Shown here piece after piece: positions 1-6,100 of a DNA stretch of 7,725 nt. The position numbers and the translations under genes were made by a program. Positions within the stretch are counted from its first letter, which is position 1. Each line of letters opens with the position of its first letter. Below the pieces are notes generated by a model. That model saw only the letters and a list, made by a program, of their open reading frames with translations. It made no database searches and was not told where the DNA came from. The DNA is from Actinomycetes bacterium (GTDB taxonomy: Bacteria; Actinomycetota; Acidimicrobiia; Acidimicrobiales; Palsa-688). The stretch lies in NCBI GenBank assembly GCA_021846485.1, contig JAJZWW010000143.1:1-7725 (forward strand), written 5' to 3'.

Positions 1-62
1 CCACCGTTCCTAGACCCTGAGCAGGAGTGAGTCCTGCTCAACGGGAGACCCCGAACGGTCTT
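1..62 (-). ncRNA. Candidate omega RNA (reRNA) scaffold fold at the 3' end of tnpB
   Basis: A perfect 9-bp inverted repeat, TGAGCAGGA (18-26) and TCCTGCTCA (32-40), encloses a 5-nt loop. Around it a second perfect 7-bp pair, ACCGTTC (3-9) with GAACGGT (53-59), can close an outer stem. GGTCT (57-61) could instead pair with AGACC at 46-50 or 12-16, so alternative folds exist. In IS200/IS605 and IS607 elements the guide RNA overlaps the 3' end of tnpB and runs past its stop to the element end. A nested fold exactly at the stop codon (10-12) fits that. It is inferred from position and pairing only; the guide segment would lie left of the window. Confidence 0.4.
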
Positions 63-1312
63 GGGCCTCCTGGGAGACTTCCGCGGCTGAGATGGGCATT
101 GTGGTCTTACAGCCATCGCTTCTCGATCGCCTCGTGCGATCGTCCGATGGCCGCCTCGTGCCGTTTCTTGGCTCCAGCTCCCTGCTTGTTGCGGGCTCGG
201 CGGCCCCTCCTTCGGAGGCACTCGCAGTGGCTCGTTCCCCATCCACTGGTGGGGTCCGAGCGCTCGTGGCCCGTCTCCGGAGCCGCTGGCCGAGCCCGCG
301 CCTGCCGATCGCCACCGATGCTGCGTGGTGACCGGTCAGAGAATGCTGGCGGTGTTGCGCCCCGAGTAGGTCGAGCCAGTGCTGCGCCCCCCACTTCGAG
401 GTGTAGGCGGGGTCGACGGCGATGACCGCGACCCCGGCGTTGTAGGCCATCTGGGTGAGCCGGTCGCGTAGCTTCGCGGTCGGCAGCCCCGAGACGTGCC
501 GGCGGAACGTCCTGCCCCTCTTGCCTCGCGAGGGACGCCTGCCGGCCTGCTCGCGCCCCTCGACGCGCGCCGCGAGGAAGTCGAGGTCCTCGATGACCAC
601 CGCCCCGGCGTGGTGGGCCGCGGCGATCGCCAGCACCTGGGAGATCGCAGCCCGGATGAGGCCGTCTCGATGCGACGCCTCCAGCCCGTCGAGGGCGAGG
701 GGGATCGTGACCGGCACACCCATCGGGTTGCCGTAGCAGTCGAGGACCGCCACCGCGAGGTGCCCGACGTTGAGATCGACAGCGACGACCGGGCCCCGGC
801 GCAGCTGGTCGAGGGAGGCGATCGGCTGGTTGTGCGTGCGCCACGACGCGTCGAGCTACCAGCGGCTCGTTGCCCCACGCCTTGTCGGACTCGCCGTCCG
901 CGGTGACGAACCAGCGGGCCGCCTCGCCGGGGGAGACCTCGACCCTGGCGGTGATCGTCTCGACCCGGGCGCGCAGCGAAGCCCTCTCGGCGACCAGGTT
1001 GCGCTTCGCCAGACCGTAGGAGTCCTCGGTGCTGCGGGTGATCGCCCCTGCCCAACGCGACGAGGACCCCGCGGTGAGCTCCCGCTTGCGGTCCTTGCGG
1101 GACACGGCTCTCGCCTCGGCGTCGAGGTCGCCTTCGGCCACCCGCCGGGCGAGATCGGCCGACGCCAGGGCGCCGGGGTGGGCACCGAGAGCTTCGAGGA
1201 CCGCCCGGTCGGTGTCGTCGACGACCAGGCGGGTGCGGACCCGCGCTCCTCCAGGAGCGGCGATCACGAACGCCTCAGCCATCGGGCGCAGCTTCCGGCC
1301 CCGGTGGCTCAT
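10..1312 (-). pseudogene. tnpB: Broken IS607-type TnpB (RNA-guided nuclease) gene with internal deletion and frame change
   Basis: TnpB is an RNA-guided DNA endonuclease of IS200/IS605 and IS607 elements that helps retain the transposon. ATG at 1310-1312 overlaps the tnpA stop. The first frame runs to about 857 (about 152 residues) and contains SSSRWAGAIT, FVTADGESDKAWGNE and other stretches I associate with actinobacterial IS607 TnpB. It then fails: the family normally has several dozen residues between AWGNE and the next block. The sequence resumes in another frame at about 855 with LDASWRTH, then PVVAVDLN (RuvC-I Asp near 775-777), VVIEDLDF (RuvC-II Glu, 589-591), RPSRGKRGRTFRR, DPAYTSKWG and an Arg-rich tail to TAG at 10-12. 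The two pieces sum to about 433 residues, shorter than I recall for full relatives. A second, in-frame loss between TARVEVSPG and EAARWF is likely. The CxxC zinc-finger cysteines usual in TnpB are absent after DPAYTS; I believe this is a trait of the subfamily rather than damage. Confidence 0.8.
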
Positions 1313-1943
1313 GGGACCATTGTCGCCTTCGGGTGTGACAGCGCCCTCGGGCCGACGTCGTGCTCGGCGCAGTCGAGCGCCTTGACCGCCCGGTTGCGTG
1401 CCCCACGCCGCCCGTACAGCCGGGCATCCGTTGCCCGTGCGGAGCACTGTGTCATGTCCCGGACCAAGTCGTCGTCCACCTCCCCGGCGTCGATCACCAC
1501 CAACCGGCGACCGTGCGCGGAGAGCGCAGCTTCGACCAGCTCGGCGTTGATGCGCGCCAAGCGGTCACGGTGCTCGACGAGCACTGTCGTCACCTTCGGA
1601 TCGGCGTCACCTTCGGGTCAGCCAGCAGGCGACGCAGCTTCGAGCGGGAGCCGTTCATCCCCGATCCGACCTCGGCCTCCACCCTCACCACCGGATGCCC
1701 CACCTTCGCCGCCCACTCCGCCAACCTCGCCACCTGACGATCCAGATCGGCGCGCTGGTCATGCGAAGACACCCGGGCATACAACCCGAACGCATCCCGG
1801 GAGGCGACACCGGCAGAGTCGGGTGACACCAGCACCGTCCGCTCGTTGACCCGCACGGCAGGCACCGGCAAAGTCCCATTAAACCACCTGTAGGCAGTCT
1901 GCGGATGGACGCCCTGCGACCTCGCCTACTCCGTCAAGTTCAC
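1309..1943 (-). pseudogene. tnpA: Broken IS607-family TnpA serine-recombinase transposase
   Basis: TnpA is the small serine recombinase that excises and inserts IS607 elements. Reading from GTG at 1941-1943 gives a MerR-like helix-turn-helix start, VNLTE-stop-ARSQGVHPQTAYRWF. Next come GTLPVPAVRVNERTVLV, the catalytic block GLYARVSSHDQRADLDRQ (nucleophile serine at about 1767-1769), EVGSGMNGSRSKLRRLLADP, then VLVEHRDRLARINAELVEAAL, EVDDDLVRDMT and ARLYGRRGARNRA. Three lesions are visible. A TAG at 1926-1928 stands where the family has Trp (LTEWA), a TGG-to-TAG change. A 17-bp tandem duplication at 1586-1619 throws the frame after LLADPKVT. Between DMT and ARLYG the sequence QCSARATD replaces the usual EVLTS-type residues, which suggests compensating small indels. 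The stop TGA at 1309-1311 overlaps the tnpB ATG. The order and spacing of motifs leave little doubt about the family. Confidence 0.85.
1586..1619 (-). repeat. 17-bp imperfect tandem duplication inside tnpA
   Basis: Read on the minus strand, GACCCGAAGGTGACGCC (1619-1603) is followed directly by GATCCGAAGGTGACGAC (1602-1586), 15 of 17 bases identical. Removing one copy rejoins LLADPKVT to VLVEHRDRLAR, the normal TnpA order, so the duplication explains the frame break. The two mismatches imply later drift, or that the copies were never identical. Confidence 0.8.
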
Positions 1944-1985
1944 CCGGCAACCGTATCACCAATACGCGCGTACGCTCGGTATCAC
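1944..1985 (-). other. Candidate IS607 end upstream of tnpA
   Basis: The tnpA leader holds two direct copies of GTATCAC (1953-1959 and 1979-1985; GTGATAC on the coding strand). It also has a small inverted repeat CGTAT/ATACG (1952-1956 and 1962-1966) and the 8-bp palindrome GCGTACGC (1968-1975). IS607 TnpA binds repeated short sites at the element ends. The true junction probably falls between 1985 and 2000, because a foreign reading frame resumes at 2001. The placement is inferred. Confidence 0.35.
1950..1955 (-). promoter_or_regulatory. Possible -10 box of tnpA, leaderless geometry
   Basis: On the minus strand TACGGT (TANNNT type) is followed by six bases (TGCCGG) and then the GTG start of tnpA at 1943. 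In actinobacteria this spacing is typical of leaderless transcripts beginning at the start codon. There is no obvious Shine-Dalgarno sequence. A match to so short a pattern can be chance. Confidence 0.3.
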
Positions 1986-2000
1986 TCACTTATCCGGTAG

Positions 2001-2245
2001 CTGCTCAGCACCCTTGCCGTGGAAGCCACCGTGCACCACTTCGACCTGGGGGGCGGGTGCTCCATCTCGGCCCGCGGTCTGCGTGAGGTGCCACGGGTCC
2101 TCGACGGGCTCCTGGGAGGCCCCGACCCGTTGGCGACGACGCCTGCTACATCCTGATCACTACGGGGCGCGAGGCGCTCAGTGACGAGGAACGGGCCCTG
2201 CTCGGAGACGGAGGCGACAGCAAGCAACTGCCGCCGTTCGGTTGA
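2001..2245 (+). pseudogene. C-terminal remnant resembling mycothiol-dependent maleylpyruvate isomerase/DinB-like protein
   Basis: After the TAG at 1998-2000 the plus strand reads LLSTLAVEATVHHFDL, then LREVPRVLDGLLGGPDPLA. It then breaks and continues in another frame as DDACYILITTGREALSDEERALLGD and ends with PFG and TGA at 2243-2245. From memory this order (VEATVHH-DL, VLDGLLG, WDD, TGR-PLT--ER--LG, final F-L-G) is that of the C-terminal part of the actinobacterial maleylpyruvate-isomerase/mycothiol-dependent DinB-like family. A loss of about 1 or 4 nt near 2133-2137, at the expected Trp before DD, would explain the break. There is no start codon or N-terminal domain: the gene is cut off where the IS607 end lies. 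The family call is tentative, but that it is coding debris is fairly likely. The rest of 1986-2288 shows nothing else except the vapB promoter. Confidence 0.42.
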
Positions 2246-2276
2246 GGATCGCCCTCTGGGCGGGCTTGATGCGAAG

Positions 2277-2282
2277 TATGAT
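2277..2282 (+). promoter_or_regulatory. Likely -10 box of vapBC, leaderless
   Basis: TATGAT, a 5-of-6 match to the -10 consensus, ends six bases before the ATG of vapB at 2289. Transcription would then start at or next to the A of the start codon, and no Shine-Dalgarno sequence precedes vapB. No convincing -35 is seen at the standard distance. The hexamer TGATGC occurs three times across this region and the start codon (2267-2272, 2279-2284, 2287-2292). It is a candidate operator for the ribbon-helix-helix antitoxin, because VapB-VapC complexes usually repress their own promoter. Confidence 0.5.
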
Positions 2283-2288
2283 GCAGTG

Positions 2289-2519
2289 ATGCGGACAACG
2301 ATCGATCTCCCGGACGATCTCCACCAAGCGGCCATGCTGATCGCCCGCGACCGGCACCAGACCCTGAGCCGAACGATCGCGAGCCTGCTGCGATCAGCGC
2401 TGGCGGGCGAAAAACACCAGGCCATGATCGAGATCGATCCCGACAGCGGGCTGCCGACGCTGAGCGTCGGACGGCGGATCACCGCAGAGGATGTGGCCGC
2501 GGTCGACGAGGATGGCTGA
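2289..2519 (+). CDS. vapB: VapB-type ribbon-helix-helix antitoxin
   Basis: This small acidic protein of 76 residues neutralises the VapC ribonuclease encoded next to it and probably represses the operon. Residues 1-40 (MRTTIDLPDDLHQAA, then LSRTIASLLRSAL) have the ribbon-helix-helix pattern: a beta strand that pairs in the dimer to contact DNA, then two helices. Residues 45-76 (IEIDPDSGLPTLSVGR, ITAEDVAAVDEDG) look like the flexible toxin-binding tail of actinobacterial VapB proteins. ATG 2289 was chosen because it begins the conserved MRTT strand. An upstream GTG at 2181 would add 36 unrelated residues that overlap the gene remnant. The 3' end overlaps vapC by 8 nt, so the pair is translationally linked. 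The gene appears intact. Family confidence is high; its exact partner specificity cannot be read from sequence. Confidence 0.85.
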   Translation: MRTTIDLPDDLHQAAMLIARDRHQTLSRTIASLLRSALAGEKHQAMIEIDPDSGLPTLSVGRRITAEDVAAVDEDG

Positions 2520-2931
2520 GCGGACCCCGGGCACGTGTCTTCTGGACGGCAACGTGCTGGTGGCCCTGGTGGTTGCCGAGCATGTGCACCACGACGCCGC
2601 CCGAGCATGGTTTCGTCGAACCGGCCGGTTCGCGACCTCTCCGGCCGTCCAGGGAACGCTCCTCAGACTGCTCGTCCGCCAGGGCACGAGCAGCAGCGAT
2701 GCGCGTGAGGCGCTCAGGGTATTGACAGTACATGCGCGCCACGAGCAGTGGCTCGACGACCTCACCTATCTCGAGGTCGACCTGTCGCATGTGCTCGGCC
2801 ACCAACAGGTGACCGACGCCTACCTCGCCGGCCTGGCCAGAGCGCATCGTGGGCGGGTCGCGACGCTCGATCACGGTTTCGCCGTTACAGCCTCCGACGT
2901 GGTCGAGCTGGTCCCTGTCGACTCCGCTTGA
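2512..2931 (+). CDS. vapC: VapC-type PIN-domain ribonuclease toxin
   Basis: A single PIN domain of 139 residues, the normal VapC size. VapC toxins are Mg-dependent ribonucleases that cleave tRNA or rRNA and are held inactive by VapB. The acidic active-site pattern is visible: Asp12 in LLDGNVLVAL, Asp102 in QVTDAYLAGLA, and Asp120 in GRVATLDHGF. The acidic residue usually found in the helix after the second strand is not seen: SPAVQGTLLRLL has Gln47 at the corresponding place. This may be a family variant or a weakened enzyme. ATG 2512 overlaps the vapB stop (2517-2519), the usual toxin-antitoxin coupling. ATG 2491 in the same frame would add seven residues (MWPRSTR) and is less likely. It faces icmF tail to tail. 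Confidence 0.85.
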   Translation: MAERTPGTCLLDGNVLVALVVAEHVHHDAARAWFRRTGRFATSPAVQGTLLRLLVRQGTSSSDAREALRVLTVHARHEQWLDDLTYLEVDLSHVLGHQQVTDAYLAGLARAHRGRVATLDHGFAVTASDVVELVPVDSA

Positions 2932-3025
2932 GTCGAGTCGGGACCGCCGCCCCGCAAGCCCATCGGCCTGCGGCAGTTCGCGGCGCAGGGGGGCGTAGGA
3001 CGCTGCGCCTGCCCAACGATCACTC

Positions 3026-3076
3026 GCCGGCATGCTGAGAAAGGGATCCTCTCGCGGATCAAGTCAGCATGGCCGC
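3026..3076. terminator. Bipartite inverted repeat between convergent vapC and icmF
   Basis: CATGCTGA (3031-3038) pairs perfectly with TCAGCATG (3064-3071), extending to 11 of 13 bases over 3026-3038 and 3064-3076. Inside it GATCC (3045-3049) pairs with GGATC (3056-3060) around a 6-nt loop. The position between two convergent genes suggests a bidirectional transcription barrier, but no T-tract follows on either strand, so it is not a classical intrinsic terminator. The remaining bases of 2932-3112 show no gene. Confidence 0.4.
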
Positions 3077-3112
3077 TGTGACGAGCGTGCTCGCTGATCA
3101 GCTTCTGATCGA

Positions 3113-6100
3113 TCAGATGCTGCGGCGGTAACGGCCCCCGGCCTCGAACAGGCAGGCAGTGATCTCCCCTAGGGTGCACACCCGCACGGTGCCCATGAGC
3201 ACCTCGAAGACGTTGTCGCCGGCGAGGGCGGCCTCGCGCAGCCGGGCGAGGGCTGCGGGTCGCTCGCCGGCGTTGCGAGCCTTGAACGCCTCCAGCCGGC
3301 GCAGCTGCGACTGCTTCTCCTCCTCGGTCGAGCGGGCGAGCGGCAGGCCCTGCTCGACCGGCTCGCCTTCGGGGTGGCGGAAGGTGTTGACCCCAACGAT
3401 CGGCAGGCTGCCGTCGTGCTTGCGCGCCTCGTAGAGCATCGACTCGTCTTGGACCCGTCCTCGCTGGTAGCCCGACTCCATCGCCCCGAGGACCCCGCCG
3501 CGCTCGGAGATCCGGTCCATCTCGTCGAGGACCGCCGCTTCGACCTCCCTGGTCAGCTGCTCGACCACGTAGCTCCCCTGCAGCGGGTTCTCGTTTGCGG
3601 CCAGGCCCCATTCCTTGGTGATGATCATCTGGATGGCCATCGCCCGGCGCACCGACGCGGCCGTCGGGGTGGTGACCGCCTCGTCGTAGGCGTTGGTGTG
3701 GAGACTGTTGGCGTTGTCGTAGATCGCGCACAGCGCCTGCAAGGTGGTACGGATGTCGTTGAAGGCCATCTCCTGGGCGTGGAGGGACCTCCCGGAGGTC
3801 TGGATGTGGTACTTGAGCTTTTGGGAGCGCTCGCTCGCCCCGTAGCGCTCTCGCATCGCGACCGCCCATATCCGGCGGGCGACACGGCCGAGCACGGTGT
3901 ACTCGGCGTCCATCCCGTTGGAGAAGAAGAACGACAGGTTGGGGGCGAAGTCGTCGATGGCCATTCCCCGGGCCAGGTAGGCCTCCACGAAAGTGAACCC
4001 GTTGGCGAGGGTGAATGCCAGCTGGCTGATCGGGTTGGCCCCCGCCTCGGCGATGTGGTACCCGCTGATCGAGGCGGAGTAGAAGTGGCGGACCTGGTGG
4101 CTGACGAACCATTCCTGCACGTCACCCATGAGCTTCAAGGAGAAGTCGGTGGAGAAGATGCAAGTGTTCTGCCCCTGATCTTCTTTCAAGATGTCCGCCT
4201 GGACGGTGCCGCGCACCCGGCGGAGGGCGTCGGCGCGCAGGTCGGCCTCCTCCTCCGCGCTCGGGGGTCGGCCGTGCTCGACGGCGAAGTGCTCGACGGC
4301 CTGATCGGTGGCGGTCACCAGGAACATGGCGAGAACCGTCGGGGCGGGACCGTTTATGGTCATCGACACCGAGGTGTTGGGGGCGAGCAGGTCGAAGCCG
4401 GCGTATAGGTCCTTCATGTCGTCCAAGGTGGCGACCGACACGCCGGCGTTGCCGATCTTCCCGTAGACGTCGGGCCGGGGGTCGGGATCCCGGCCGTAGA
4501 GCGTGACCGAGTCGAACGCGGTCGACAGGCGGACCGCCGGCTGGCCCTCGGAGAGGAGGTGGAAACGGCGATTGGTGCGCGCCGGGTCCCCCTCGCCGGC
4601 GAACATGCGGATCGGGTCCTCGTCGCTGCGCTTGAAGGCAAAGACCCCGCCCGTGAAGGGGAACGCTCCGGGCAGGTTCTCGGCCCGGAGCCAGCCGAGC
4701 AGGTCCCCCTCGTCGGCGAAGCCGGGGAGCGCCACCTTCGGGACCCGGCTGCCGGCCAGGGTCTCGCGGTGGTTGGCCTCGTCGTCACGGTAGCGCGAGA
4801 CGGTATCCGGCCAGGCGGCAAGCGCCGCCCGGCTGGGCTCGTCGAGGGCGGCATCGGCACCGGCGGCCAGGGCGGCTGCCGCCGCGGCGGCTTCGGTGGC
4901 CCCGGAGGACTCCAGGGCGGCAGCCACCTCCCGGGCCTGCTGGCGGCGGCGGGCGGCGGCGGCCAGCTCCCCGCTATGGGCGTGGTAGCGCCGGACGGTG
5001 GCGGCGATCTCCGCCAGGTAGCGGCTCCGGGCGGGGGGCACGACCGCTGCGTGCAGGGAGCTCACCTTGGTGCTCACCGCCGGCAGGACTCCCGGGCCGA
5101 GCGGCATCCCCCGCTCGGCGAGAAGCCCGCGCAGGTGCTGGTAGAGGGAGGTGACCCCATCGTCGTTGAACCGGGAAGCGACCGTGCCCCACACCGGCAG
5201 CTCCTCTCGGGGGGTCCCGGCGCGTGCCGGGTCCCGGGCCAGCTGGCGGCGCACCTCGCGCAGCGCGTCCGCGCCCCCCCGCCGGTCGTACTTGTTGACC
5301 GCCACCGCGTCGGCCGCCTCGAGCATGTCGATCTTCTCGAGCTGCATGGCCGCCCCGAACTCGGGAGTCATCACGTACAGCGACACGTCGGCGATGCCGA
5401 CGATGCCCGCGTCGCCCTGGCCGATGCCAGGCGTCTCGACGACCACCAGGTCGGCGCCGGCGGCCCGGGCGGCGGCGGCGACGTCTGCGAGGGAGGCGGG
5501 CAGCTCGCTCGCCGAACCCCGGGTGGCCAGCGAGCGGAACCACACGCGGGGGGAGTCGATCGATCCCATACGGATCCGGTCGCCGAGCAGCGCGCCGCCG
5601 CCCTTGCGACGAGTAGGGTCAACCGCGACGATCGCCACCCTCGGCTTGTCCTCCTGGTCGACCCGGAGGCGGTGGAGCAATTCGTCGGTGAGCGAGCTCT
5701 TGCCCGCCCCGCCGGTGCCGGTGACCCCGAGCACGGGGGAGTGGGGCGCCGCCGCCGACCCCGCGGAGCGCACGGCCGACAGGCGCGCCTCGCCGAGGGT
5801 CCCCTCGACGACCGCGGTGACGACCCGGGCGAGCGCTCCTCCGTCCCAGGCGGGCAGGCGCTCCCACTCCTCGTCGGCGAGCGGCGGACGGCCTGCCCGG
5901 TCGCACTCCTCGAGCATCGAGTTGACCATCCGCTCGAGGCCAAGACGCTGGCCGTCCCCGGGGGAGAAGATGCGTGCCACGCCGTAGTCCTGGAGGGCGG
6001 CGACCTCCTCGGCGACGATGACCCCTCCCCCGCCCCCGTACACCCGCACCCAAGGCCGGCCCTCGGCCCGCAACCGGTCCACCAGGTAGCGGAAGTACTC

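Larger units (their letters stand above)
1..1985 (-). mobile_element. Degenerate IS607-family insertion sequence (tnpA-tnpB remnant)
   Basis: Two adjacent minus-strand genes have the IS607 arrangement: a serine-recombinase transposase (YARVSSHDQ catalytic motif after a helix-turn-helix) followed by tnpB, joined by an ATGA stop/start overlap at 1309-1312. IS607 elements move through a circular intermediate made by the serine recombinase and do not carry classical terminal inverted repeats, so the ends are hard to call. The tnpA-proximal end is placed near 1985, after two direct copies of GTATCAC upstream of tnpA. The tnpB-proximal end is at or beyond base 1. Both genes carry several disabling lesions, so the element cannot move by itself. 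The family call is firm; the boundaries are inferred. Confidence 0.8.

Noticed and set aside
107..1447. A 446-codon minus-strand open frame covering tnpB and part of tnpA
   Set aside because: Only its central part (about 1312 to 857) is genuine tnpB. The rest is out-of-frame reading of the tnpA 3' end and of the RuvC part of tnpB, and gives Arg/Pro-rich nonsense.
10..1943. Programmed frameshifting as an explanation for the tnpA and tnpB frame breaks
   Set aside because: There is no slippery sequence at the breaks. tnpA also has a nonsense codon and a duplication, and tnpB lacks a protein segment at the break, so decay is the simpler explanation.
1982..2608. A 208-codon minus-strand open frame across the remnant and vapB
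   Set aside because: It is antisense to vapB and vapC and Arg/Ser-rich without domain features. The plus-strand frames explain the region better.
2871..4112. A 413-codon minus-strand open frame crossing from vapC into icmF
   Set aside because: It overlaps the conserved C-terminal mutase domain in the wrong frame and has a low-complexity composition.
4850..4990. Ala/GC-rich repeated-looking stretch in icmF as a possible repeat or insertion
   Set aside because: It encodes the Ala-rich helical linker between the G domain and the mutase domain. IcmF proteins have a charged helical linker here, and no true repeat unit is seen.
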